From NCBI RefSeq assembly GCF_965644225.1, contig NZ_CBFFRJ010000097.1:1-19163 (forward strand): a stretch of 19,163 nt of DNA. The letters run 5' to 3'. This document shows positions 6,418 to 13,561 of this stretch, piece by piece. Position 1 is the first letter of the stretch; the number at the start of each line of letters is the position of its first letter. The translations under genes were made by a program, and so were the position numbers. The notes beneath the pieces were generated by a model. The model was not told where the DNA came from and ran no database searches. It worked only from the letters and a program-made list of their open reading frames with translations. This DNA comes from CBFFRJ01 sp965644225 (GTDB taxonomy: Bacteria > Pseudomonadota > Gammaproteobacteria > Enterobacterales > Enterobacteriaceae).

Positions 6418-6828
6418 TCAACCAGAGATTACGGGTCCCAGTCCCCGGACAAGCCATATCAAAATTGGAATGATGTAGCTAAAAGCAAAGCAAAAGTTAA
6501 ATAAATCGAAGATTCTGTCATTGAAGAGGGTTGTGTCCCAAAAGATGAATGTTACAAACGCTGCATAGACAATGGCAATAATATAACCGATGACAGGGGT
6601 AAGCATCGTCATGAGTCGTAAAAGTAATCGGTCACTGGTAATGTTTGTATAAATCCCAAATGCAATCATAACTACGATTGTAAAAAGGATCATGGCCCGC
6701 CAGCTATTGTAATCCGAAGGGAATTTATTTTGGCCCATCATCATGAACCAAAATAGTAATTCCGTACCGTATATGGCCAATGGGATGATAAGCAAAATAC
6801 AGTTTGCGAACCTTTTGTTTATTTTCAT
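6418..6828 (-). CDS. Small multi-pass membrane protein, unknown function
   Basis: The 136-aa product is almost wholly hydrophobic, with about four membrane segments (about residues 8-30, 44-62, 71-95 and 107-130) and a short loop with several charged residues after the second. No family is recognised. The gene is AT-rich compared with its neighbours, like the membrane-protein gene at 123-965. The start ATG at 6828 has a weak SD (AAGGAT, about 6 bases away). It lies between a bidirectional terminator and a 244-base gap, so it is probably its own transcription unit, perhaps recently acquired cargo. Confidence 0.72.
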   Translation of the reverse strand: MKINKRFANCILLIIPLAIYGTELLFWFMMMGQNKFPSDYNSWRAMILFTIVVMIAFGIYTNITSDRLLLRLMTMLTPVIGYIIAIVYAAFVTFIFWDTTLFNDRIFDLFNFCFAFSYIIPILIWLVRGLGPVISG

Positions 6829-7072
6829 TATTATCCTTATCAGAATATGAATTCTGGTGTTCTGAATTACACAAAGTATTCATCGTTGATTATGGTAATG
6901 GCTCATCGAGATTCATGGCTATCATAGTAAGGGTCTATCGTCCATGAACCGTGCCTGCCTGCAACGGTTGCTGGTCTCTTCCGGGCTAAATGAAAAAAAG
7001 AACGGAGAGGGATTTCACGGGACAGCAAAAGTCTGGTGAGCCTGAATTCATAAATGACGATGGAGTAAAAAG
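6829..7072. other. Intergenic gap with a small inverted repeat, no gene seen
   Basis: CAGAAT (6841-6846) and ATTCTG (6851-6856) form a perfect 6-bp inverted repeat just upstream of the membrane-protein gene and could be an operator or part of its leader. I see no credible ORF, RNA gene or strong terminator after the minus-strand gene ending at 7073. Confidence 0.4.
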
Positions 7073-7267
7073 TCATGCCGTACTCTTCGATGCGTTCGGA
7101 TCAACTCGATTAATCGCGCCCTCAACAAAATGGTAAACTTGCTGACACTCTTCTTCGTTTAACTCCCTTCCGAGCTCGAATTCGATTGAATCGACAACCA
7201 GTGAGACATAACCCTCCACCGAACGGAACATTGCATCGTAAATAACTGAATCAGTTAAACTGTTCAT
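7073..7267 (-). CDS. Small acidic hypothetical protein, 64 aa
   Basis: The product is acidic and probably helical, and the family is not recognised. The ATG at 7267 is chosen because GAGGTG lies 4 bases upstream. A longer frame from 7297 would overlap the preceding stop as TAATG but has no SD. It is the last gene of the apparent minus-strand operon of envelope-related genes starting at 9863, although it has no signal peptide itself. Confidence 0.6.
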   Translation of the reverse strand: MNSLTDSVIYDAMFRSVEGYVSLVVDSIEFELGRELNEEECQQVYHFVEGAINRVDPNASKSTA

Positions 7268-7296
7268 AGGGCACCTCATGTGTGGATGTGGTTGCA

Positions 7297-7767
7297 TTAA
7301 GGCGTAACGGAGCGCTCCCGGCGTGTCACAATATCGCTGTTGTATCGCGCCGGATGAACGCCATCAGGTCCCGCGTTGATGACGACAAATTCACAATTAC
7401 CAGTGCACAGGCCCGCCATCCTGAGATTGACACCACTGCTACAGTGAGGGGCAGACAACAGAAGAACGTTGGAGAATTTGCTTTTAGCCGTGTCGATAGC
7501 TGCACTGATATTCTCCAGATCAGAACACTGATTGCTGGCTCCGCTGGATAGAACAACATCCCCCCCCGGTTTGAATTGCTCTACCATCTGCCTGACTTTG
7601 CCAGGCGATGCTCCTATTTTTGTTGTTCCGCGGCCTGATGCCGCAATTTTGTAGCCATGAGCTATTGAGTCACCGATGAAAATCGTATTACCCCACGCCG
7701 GGGAGCACATCAGAAGCATCAAACAGAGGCAACAGAGGCGCTTTTTTTGTGTCATTTGGGTTGCCAT
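7297..7767 (-). CDS. Small secreted SGNH-hydrolase-like protein
   Basis: An N-terminal hydrophobic stretch (about residues 10-25, ending near AWG) looks like a signal peptide. The rest carries SGNH hydrolase hallmarks in order: GDS with the candidate nucleophile Ser34, a glycine around residue 45, Asn79 in GASNQ, and DGVHP with Asp135 and His138. At 156 aa it is at the small end for the family, stopping soon after the catalytic His. Two Cys pairs near residues 109-125 could form disulfides. It may hydrolyse an ester or modify cell-wall sugars in the periplasm; the substrate is unknown. The start at 7767 has an AGAGG SD; an alternative ATG at 7755 overlaps the upstream stop as ATGA. Confidence 0.72.
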   Translation of the reverse strand: MATQMTQKKRLCCLCLMLLMCSPAWGNTIFIGDSIAHGYKIAASGRGTTKIGASPGKVRQMVEQFKPGGDVVLSSGASNQCSDLENISAAIDTAKSKFSNVLLLSAPHCSSGVNLRMAGLCTGNCEFVVINAGPDGVHPARYNSDIVTRRERSVTP

Positions 7768-8060
7768 AAATCCTCTCCCAGGCGGCTTTCAAGTTCCGCG
7801 ATGCGCCTGGCTTGCTTAGTGATCAACTCTTTATCCGCTTCCTGCTCAGCCAGCAGGGAGAGGATGGCAGCAGGGTTAGCCTGAGTAATAAAACGCATAT
7901 CGTTTTCCGCGTTAGGCCCATTCACCGTTGCCAGCAGTCGGTCTAAACCGGTTCGGTAGCACTGAATGCTAAAACCAAAATTACTATCGGGCGTCCAGTC
8001 GCCTGTTGTTGCTGCCAGCGCAGACGCTTTGAGTGCCTGAAACCTTTCACCGCTAATCAT
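7752..8060 (-). CDS. Ead/Ea22-like protein
   Basis: The 102-aa product carries features of the phage-derived Ead/Ea22 family: a TTGDWTPDSNFGF segment near residue 18, then a FITQANPAAILSLLAE stretch (about 57-72) and a C-terminal charged coiled coil. The role is unknown; relatives are common in lambdoid phages and mobile elements. Its start overlaps the stop of the lipoprotein gene as ATGA (8057-8060), which points to translational coupling. Its presence inside a conjugation-related operon rather than a phage early region is unusual. Confidence 0.75.
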   Translation of the reverse strand: MISGERFQALKASALAATTGDWTPDSNFGFSIQCYRTGLDRLLATVNGPNAENDMRFITQANPAAILSLLAEQEADKELITKQARRIAELESRLGEDLWQPK

Positions 8061-8590
8061 TCCAGCCCCCCGACCACTTCAGGTATTTGTTTCCAGAGGC
8101 GGGATGTCCATTCCGGTTTCAGGTGTTCCGGGTTTGAGGAACGATAGGTGGCCATTATCGTGCTACCTTTTCCACTGTTGCTGATTTCTATGGTTAATCG
8201 ATCATTACCGGCCCAGTTCCGGCTCATACGATAATAAGAGCCGGGTTGAGCAGACCAGCTCGCTCCTTCCGAAATTGCAGAGGCTGACCAGCCTGCGTTT
8301 CCCTGGCCGTTATTGCGTGCTGCAGCGACATCAGCATCTGACGTAAAGTTGTAATGCTGTTTAAGACGCATTGCAGCCACGTCGACATTGACAGGCAGCG
8401 TGTAGGTTTTGACAACGTCATTTCTAATCCCGGGTATTGAAGCTTTTTGTTGAGACTCTGACGCTGTCGGGTTTTGAGTACCGATAAGTTGCTGCAGTTG
8501 ATTAATCTGGTGATTAATCTGGTTTTGGCTGCAACCTGATGCTACCAGGGCGAACAGGAGTGCACTAAGACGAAGCGAAGGGTTTTTCAT
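8057..8590 (-). CDS. Outer-membrane-type lipoprotein, unknown function
   Basis: The 177-aa product starts MKNPSLRL with a hydrophobic stretch and a lipobox ending VASGC; Cys20 would be lipidated. Ser follows the Cys, which favours sorting to the outer membrane. Residues 22-50 are Gln/Asn-rich, then comes a folded domain of about 120 residues with a KTYTLPV start. No family is recognised. The start at 8590 is preferred over the longer frame from 8683 because it gives a proper lipoprotein signal and has GGAG about 9 bases upstream. It sits between a TraF_2-type outer-membrane gene and the Ead-like gene, so a role in the envelope is likely. Confidence 0.75.
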   Translation of the reverse strand: MKNPSLRLSALLFALVASGCSQNQINHQINQLQQLIGTQNPTASESQQKASIPGIRNDVVKTYTLPVNVDVAAMRLKQHYNFTSDADVAAARNNGQGNAGWSASAISEGASWSAQPGSYYRMSRNWAGNDRLTIEISNSGKGSTIMATYRSSNPEHLKPEWTSRLWKQIPEVVGGLE

Positions 8591-8617
8591 GTGTAACTCC
8601 GAAACGTTAAATGATGT

Positions 8618-8643
8618 GGGGCGCAACAATCCTGGTGCGCCCC
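8618..8643 (-). promoter_or_regulatory. Strong intergenic hairpin between the TraF_2-type and lipoprotein genes
   Basis: GGGGCGCA (8618-8625) and TGCGCCCC (8636-8643) form a perfect GC-rich 8-bp stem with a 10-base loop. No T-tract follows on either strand, so it is not a typical terminator. It may protect or process the mRNA, or control the lipoprotein gene. It resembles the hairpins in the gaps of the plus-strand run. Confidence 0.5.
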
Positions 8644-8651
8644 TGAGTGGG

Positions 8652-9863
8652 TCAGAAAGTGAACTGCATTTGGGCAACGGCACCGTATGTGCGATCGGTG
8701 CCGGCGATACCGGTAATGTCGAGGTGCACTACGTCGAAGGGGGAGAAGCCCAGACCTGCAGTAAAAGCAGATCCATCATTTGAGATGATGTTCTGGCGAT
8801 AACCTGCGCGGACCTGCATCCAGCTCCAGGCGTTCAGTTCAGCACCGAGGCTGGCAAACTGCCGTTTTTTGTCGCTGGTAAAGCCGCTGGCCTCCGTCAG
8901 ATCCACATCCAGGGCTGTGGTGATGAAGCGGTTGTGCCATGCCGCACCGGCTGTGGCCTGCGTGCGGACTTTGAACGTTTCCTTTTCACCATTGATTGCT
9001 TTGGTATCAACAGAACGTGGAATGATGTTCTGAACTGCCAGACCGAGTGTCCAGTTGTCGCTCAGGTCGGTGGCCATCCCCAAATCTGCGTTAAAGCCGG
9101 TTTTGGTATTGTGGTAATCACTGGAATTGATGTCGTTTTTATCGAAATCCTGTACGGAGACGTTGTAGTTAAAGAGGTCAATACGCTGATATTTCGGGGT
9201 GATACCTAAAGACCAGGATTGCCCTGCGGTTTCAAACTGGTGGGCCATTGCGATCCCCACATCGGTGATAACAGCAGCTCGTCCGTGAGCTCTTGAGGTC
9301 AGAGAATCTGTATCAACAGAAGATGCCGGGAGGGTGCCATCAGCGACGTTGTCCAGATACTGCAGATCGTGGTCCGAGACTTTACCTTCAACAGACACGG
9401 TGCCCCAGGATTTCACCACAACGGCAAACGGAAGGGTCTTGTTTGGCACGGTGGCCACAATGGAGGCTCCCACCTGGCCGTTGGCCTGCGTGTCTTTTAA
9501 GTCTTTCAGTTTACTTTTCAGAGCGGCAGCGCTTTCACTGACACCAGTCTGGCTGTCTACTGCGGTGTCAAAACGGTTCCACAGGTCTTTCACATCATCC
9601 GCTCTATCCACGGTATTATTCGGATCAGAAACCTGTGCGCCAACAGAAGGCAGGACAATGCTGAAGTCATCAGTCGCACCGAAATGAGTCAGCAGAGCGG
9701 GGTTGGACAGGGCTGCAGTACCGTAGTGGCTGGATGCCACGCCTGTACCCCCCATAGCGTCGCTGCGGGCCTCCATATAACTTGTGGCTGCGTGGACTGA
9801 TGTGGCACCGGTGGCAAGCAGAACGAGTGAAATACAACGAGCAATAATTGAAGCTTTCATCAT
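8652..9863 (-). CDS. TraF_2-type conjugal transfer / outer-membrane beta-barrel-like protein
   Basis: The 403-aa product has a clear signal peptide (cleavage near VHA, residues 23-25), then the segment ARSDAMGGTGVASSHYGTAA and NPALL, typical of TraF_2 and FadL-like barrels. Many alternating hydrophobic stretches follow, and it ends in an aromatic residue (QMQFTF) as outer-membrane barrels do. In SPI-7-like ICEs this family is annotated as conjugal transfer protein TraF; its real function is not established and it is not the thioredoxin-like TraF of F. The start is set by AAGGAA upstream of tandem ATGs (9863 or 9860). It leads the minus-strand envelope operon. Confidence 0.85.
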   Translation of the reverse strand: MMKASIIARCISLVLLATGATSVHAATSYMEARSDAMGGTGVASSHYGTAALSNPALLTHFGATDDFSIVLPSVGAQVSDPNNTVDRADDVKDLWNRFDTAVDSQTGVSESAAALKSKLKDLKDTQANGQVGASIVATVPNKTLPFAVVVKSWGTVSVEGKVSDHDLQYLDNVADGTLPASSVDTDSLTSRAHGRAAVITDVGIAMAHQFETAGQSWSLGITPKYQRIDLFNYNVSVQDFDKNDINSSDYHNTKTGFNADLGMATDLSDNWTLGLAVQNIIPRSVDTKAINGEKETFKVRTQATAGAAWHNRFITTALDVDLTEASGFTSDKKRQFASLGAELNAWSWMQVRAGYRQNIISNDGSAFTAGLGFSPFDVVHLDITGIAGTDRTYGAVAQMQFTF

Positions 9864-9905
9864 TTATTTCCTTTTCAATTTCGGTTTTTTAGGCAAAAGA
9901 ATCCC

Positions 9906-9921
9906 TGACGCATGCGCGTCA
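9906..9921. repeat. Short perfect inverted repeat upstream of the TraF_2-type gene
   Basis: TGACGC (9906-9911), loop ATGC and GCGTCA (9916-9921) form a perfect 6-bp stem. It lies between the regulator gene's stop and the TraF_2-type start. On the minus strand the T-run comes before, not after, the stem, so a terminator is unlikely. It may be an operator near the promoter. Confidence 0.4.
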
Positions 9922-9945
9922 AAAAATATATAATTCTCAGTTAAA

Positions 9946-10950
9946 TTATTTAGATGCTGTTGATATAATTTCTTCTGCTATTTTTCTCCATTCATCATTA
10001 ATAAATTCATCCGGATTGAGTAATGGAGTCCGGTTTGCTGTACTCCATAAGTTTTGGCAATGTTTCCCTTCAGTACTACGGATTATTCTTTGTATTTGCC
10101 TTAAGGCCGATACAGGGAGTATTTCTCCTGTTTTAAGGGTGTTTAGTATCTGGCCTGATGCAAGATACATATCCAGCCTTGAAATTCTTTCTGCCTGAAG
10201 AAGAAGTCCACACATACCCAGGAATGAATCAAAATCTTCACGTGTTTTTTCTGTCACTGGACAATATCCAGCGCATTCAACTATCCGTATCGTTATGTTA
10301 TTAATAATGCGGTAACGCCGGATGAAAATGAAAATATCTTCCAGCTCACAACCCTGTATATCCATTTCCCTGACAAAAACGACATCCGGACGGGTTAAAA
10401 TATTTACGGGGTCGGATTCCCTGATTCTATTTTTCAGTACACGGGTGGCCTGAAACCAGTCATTAAAGACTGTCAGATGATTAACGGGGCGGGATGCCGT
10501 TCCGTCAAGCCATTCGACACTGACATAAAACCATTCAGACAATTTTTTCAGCAAGGGAGCAGTCAGGCAGTCCATGGTGCTTTCGCGACTTTCCAGCACA
10601 CTCAGGCCAATATTCCAGTCTGAGAGTAGACGTGCAACATTAGTTGCAGTGAGTTTGTGTTCATCCATAAGCAGCCAGAATCGTTCAATAATACGGGTCA
10701 CGGAAGCCTGCCGGGGAGTAAGGGTTTCACGCATAATGCCTTCCACCAGGAGGTTTACCAGCTCAGCAGATGAGATGCCCAGACGGCCTGATACCAGAGT
10801 GATAAATTCCCGCACTGCAGGTTTAAAGCGAATGGCCAGAGGGCTGCCTGAGGTCTTCTTTCCTTCGGAAAGTTGTGCCAGCAATTTATCAATTTCTTCA
10901 TCCCTTCCGGTTGCCATGCTGGAAAAAATGGAGGTGATATTCAGATTCAT
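9946..10950 (-). CDS. Likely DNA-binding regulator with RHH-like and XRE-like segments
   Basis: The product is 334 aa. Residues about 35-75 read like a ribbon-helix-helix (PLAIRFKPAVREFITLVSGR and the following helix). Residues about 85-150 resemble an XRE-type HTH whose end, LLKKLSEWFYVSVEWLDG, matches the closing helix of Cro/CI-like domains. The C-terminal half is probably helical and unrecognised. It is a single gene facing the TraF_2 operon and may control it or itself, since the region before its start carries a -10 box and a palindrome. The start at 10950 has AGGA 5-6 bases upstream. The domain calls are from pattern only. Confidence 0.65.
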   Translation of the reverse strand: MNLNITSIFSSMATGRDEEIDKLLAQLSEGKKTSGSPLAIRFKPAVREFITLVSGRLGISSAELVNLLVEGIMRETLTPRQASVTRIIERFWLLMDEHKLTATNVARLLSDWNIGLSVLESRESTMDCLTAPLLKKLSEWFYVSVEWLDGTASRPVNHLTVFNDWFQATRVLKNRIRESDPVNILTRPDVVFVREMDIQGCELEDIFIFIRRYRIINNITIRIVECAGYCPVTEKTREDFDSFLGMCGLLLQAERISRLDMYLASGQILNTLKTGEILPVSALRQIQRIIRSTEGKHCQNLWSTANRTPLLNPDEFINDEWRKIAEEIISTASK

Positions 10951-10963
10951 ATAGAGTCCTGGT

Positions 10964-10986
10964 GTTAGCTAACTTGCTAAATTATA
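10964..10986 (-). promoter_or_regulatory. Likely promoter and operator of the regulator gene
   Basis: The top-strand ATTATA at 10981-10986 reads TATAAT on the minus strand. The perfect palindrome GTTAGCTAAC (10964-10973) lies where transcription would begin, with a half-copy GCTAA at 10976-10980. A repressor at this site would block the start, which suggests autoregulation. No good -35 box is seen at 17 bases. Confidence 0.45.
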
Positions 10987-11055
10987 TGCGTTAATTATCA
11001 TGTATCCGGTGTGAATACGTTACGCCCGGAAGCCGCATCTGTATAACGGAATAAA

Positions 11056-11096
11056 TCGATCGTTCAGATCGAATACACACATGTATTCATGTATTC
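11056..11096. repeat. Cluster of inverted and direct repeats upstream of the regulator gene
   Basis: TCGATC (11056-11061) and GATCGA (11067-11072) form a perfect inverted repeat. Next come GAATAC (11071-11076) and two tandem copies of ATGTATTC (11081-11088 and 11089-11096), in which GTATTC is the reverse complement of GAATAC. This looks like a multi-site protein-binding region in the gap between two minus-strand genes. Confidence 0.5.
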
Positions 11097-11132
11097 ACTC
11101 TGAACCCTGAGGTGAATCAGCAACACCGAAAA

Positions 11133-11696
11133 CTATAAATCCCGTTTTAAAGATTTTTTACGAATGACCAGAACGGGCCATTTTTCCCGGTTAACGTCTA
11201 CCCAGTGCCACTGTGTGAACAACACTTCCAGCTGAAGAATTGCCCGGGCAGTGGGTTTAAACGGGACACTGGTCAGCCTGAACTGGTACCTGCCCGGGGG
11301 CAGTGTGGACAGAATTCGCTGTGCGCGATGATTTGTCAGTAAATGAGAGGCAATGACCACGGAGCCTTTGCTGGACCTCAGAGCATTTCCCAGCGTCTCA
11401 AAGAGGCCATCCCAGAACCAGATGACGCGTTGCTGGGGGAGTCTGACTGTACTTTGCCAGGGTGACAGGTGAATAAAGATACGTTGACCATTTTTGTGCC
11501 GGCTCTGGATGCAGGCGCTGTTATCCAGTCTGGAACGGACGCTGTTTATGCCTTTCAGAAGGAAAGGGGTGTTGGCCTGAATAAACCAGATAATCAGCGT
11601 CCCGGTTGTATGACCGGACCCGGTAATGATGAAACTTAATATCCCGCAAAAACAAATCCAGGTGAGAGCAATAGATATAAGTGTGAGACGTTGCAT
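11133..11696 (-). CDS. Hypothetical membrane-anchored protein, 187 aa
   Basis: The N-terminus has two closely spaced hydrophobic stretches (about residues 4-21 and 29-48), followed by about 135 basic, Arg/His-rich residues with a hydrophobic pattern; no family is recognised. The ATG at 11696 is preferred because it starts just before the first membrane stretch. A GTG at 11777 opens a longer frame with a less likely N-terminus. The gene is divergent from the relaxase-like gene, so the roughly 200-base gap between them probably holds both promoters, though I see no clear boxes. It may belong to the transfer machinery by location alone. Confidence 0.6.
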   Translation of the reverse strand: MQRLTLISIALTWICFCGILSFIITGSGHTTGTLIIWFIQANTPFLLKGINSVRSRLDNSACIQSRHKNGQRIFIHLSPWQSTVRLPQQRVIWFWDGLFETLGNALRSSKGSVVIASHLLTNHRAQRILSTLPPGRYQFRLTSVPFKPTARAILQLEVLFTQWHWVDVNREKWPVLVIRKKSLKRDL

Positions 11697-11893
11697 TGGT
11701 TTTCCAGGGCATGATTGGCATGCGCTAAAGGAAACATTTCCTGGCGATTTGCTCCGCTGAAAATTGTGAATCCGCACTGGATAATTTGTTCAATGAGTTA
11801 ATGTCATTCGGGTTAAACAGAGTTTTCACTTGGAAAATGCATGCACCCACTTAGCGTTACATCATTTTGATGAACCGGGTAGCGGGGGAGCAC

Positions 11894-13522
11894 ATGTTCA
11901 GAAAACTGAAATTAGGATGGCTGTCAGGTAACGGTGGTGCTCCGGTACCGAAAATTCATTCTCAGTCAGGAGCTTCTGCAGGCGTCAGAGCAAAGGACGG
12001 AGGATTCTGGCAGGTGCTCGATGCCCACGGGCTGCTGGATACACCAGAAAGACGAAAACTGGTCAGGATGCTTCGTGAAAACTGCCCCTTCTCAGAAAAA
12101 GTGTTAGACGCATGGTGGCTTGAGCCGTTGCACCAACTTGCCACTCGGGTGCAGGGTGCGCCGGCAGCGTGGACAGGCTCGTATTCACACCAGGGAGGAT
12201 TTTTAGACTTCAGCCTGAATGTGGCGGTCAGAGCCATCAGGCTGGTCAGGGGAATGATGCTGCCACCAGGTGCAACGCCTGAAGAACAGGCTGAGCAGTC
12301 CTCGGCATGGGTATGTGCAGTTTACTGGGCCGCGCTTTTTCATCATCTGGGCTGGTTATCGGGAATTGAAGGGGGCACTGAAAATGGCCAGTCCTGGTAT
12401 CCCGGAATGTCAGTACCGGCAGGAGCCTGGCGTATTCGCCGTGCAACCGGTGAATGTTCATCAATGAATGCAATCTACATAGCCAGCAGATTATTACCAG
12501 AAACTGGCGTTCTCTGGATCCAACGCTGGCCAGCGCTTTCTGAAGCCCTGTTTATTTACCTGAGTGGTGCTAAATCTGAATCGGGAATTTTAAACAGCAT
12601 TGTTGCCGATGCACTGTCAGGATGTGGGTTAGAAAGCAACCCTAAAGGGGTAGAGGTCCTGGTGAATAATACCGGAATGTTAATAAACGGTAACGTACTG
12701 AAAAACGAAGATATATCCCCAAAATTATCTGATATTGAGAGTGCTCCATTGTCCAGTCAGGAGAGTATTGAGCCCTCTTCAGAAATAATGGGAATCATTA
12801 CGAATCAGTATGATAGCGCTCAACAAGGACAACCAGAAAGTGCGGTTTTAGTTAAGGGAAACGAGGCAGCTACGTCTCTCAACTCTTCAAACCCCGTTAC
12901 AGAGTCTCTGGCTCTCATTTCTGCATTTGAAAACAGTGAGGAAAATTCTGCCAGTACTGAGCAAACAGGAGACAGCACGGCCAGGGCCTTGCCTGCCAGC
13001 GAACTTCTTGGCGTGCTTGATCAGCAGATGATGGGTAGCGTCCGGGTTGATTCATCAGCGTCAGCTGATGCAGCTGCTGCGAATGACTCTATACCGGAAA
13101 ATAATACTGAGGACCAGCAAAATGCAGTGCCGAACATAGGTGCACATGATTCATCGGGTGTGGCATTTTTTGACTGGCTAAAGCGCTCTGTTGAGGATGG
13201 TTCAGTTACCGTCAATGAAAGCGACAGTTTATTGCATGTACTTGCTGGTTACGTGTTTATGAACTCTCCGGATTGTTTTTACAGATTTATAGCAACTTTA
13301 CCGGAAGGGAATCACGATAAATCTCAAATACAGAAGAGTTTCGAAGATTTAAATATTCATCATTTACGAAATGGTAAGGGTTTATACCTTTACCATAAAT
13401 ATGACGCACCGGATAAAACCGGGCGGTTTACCAAAATGTCCGGTTATATGATTCTACCCGGCATTATATTCAAGCAAGGGAGCTGTCCTGAAGACAGCAT
13501 ATGGTTATCACCAAAGAATTAG
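11894..13522 (+). CDS. TraI_2-type (MobH family) relaxase-like protein with degenerate HD/His motifs
   Basis: The 542-aa product has the plan of ICE TraI proteins: a TraI_2 domain (about 45-245), a long low-complexity linker rich in Ser, Glu, Asn and Ala (about 250-420), and a TraI_2_C domain (about 424-540) with FFDWLKRSVEDGS and SGYMILPG. Such relaxases nick oriT and lead the DNA in transfer. The region that usually carries a HHH triplet and GGLLDH reads GSYSHQGGFLDF here (95-106), and the usual LLHDIGK reads LFHHLGW (148-154), so the metal-binding His and Asp residues are mostly missing. It may be inactive or structural. The start at 11894 has a strong SD (GGGGGAG); the upstream ATGs at 11867 and 11870 do not. 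Confidence 0.8.
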   Translation: MFRKLKLGWLSGNGGAPVPKIHSQSGASAGVRAKDGGFWQVLDAHGLLDTPERRKLVRMLRENCPFSEKVLDAWWLEPLHQLATRVQGAPAAWTGSYSHQGGFLDFSLNVAVRAIRLVRGMMLPPGATPEEQAEQSSAWVCAVYWAALFHHLGWLSGIEGGTENGQSWYPGMSVPAGAWRIRRATGECSSMNAIYIASRLLPETGVLWIQRWPALSEALFIYLSGAKSESGILNSIVADALSGCGLESNPKGVEVLVNNTGMLINGNVLKNEDISPKLSDIESAPLSSQESIEPSSEIMGIITNQYDSAQQGQPESAVLVKGNEAATSLNSSNPVTESLALISAFENSEENSASTEQTGDSTARALPASELLGVLDQQMMGSVRVDSSASADAAAANDSIPENNTEDQQNAVPNIGAHDSSGVAFFDWLKRSVEDGSVTVNESDSLLHVLAGYVFMNSPDCFYRFIATLPEGNHDKSQIQKSFEDLNIHHLRNGKGLYLYHKYDAPDKTGRFTKMSGYMILPGIIFKQGSCPEDSIWLSPKN

Positions 13523-13561
13523 TTTCTGATAATTCAGGAATATAATGATTTAGAGGTAGTT

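Noticed and set aside
11071..11096. Short repeats as a CRISPR array or plasmid iterons
   Set aside because: Only two 8-base copies with no spacer and no cas or replication gene nearby; an operator is more likely.
11867..11893. Upstream ATGs as start of the relaxase-like gene
   Set aside because: The ATG at 11894 has a strong SD (GGGGGAG) directly before it, while those at 11867 and 11870 have none.
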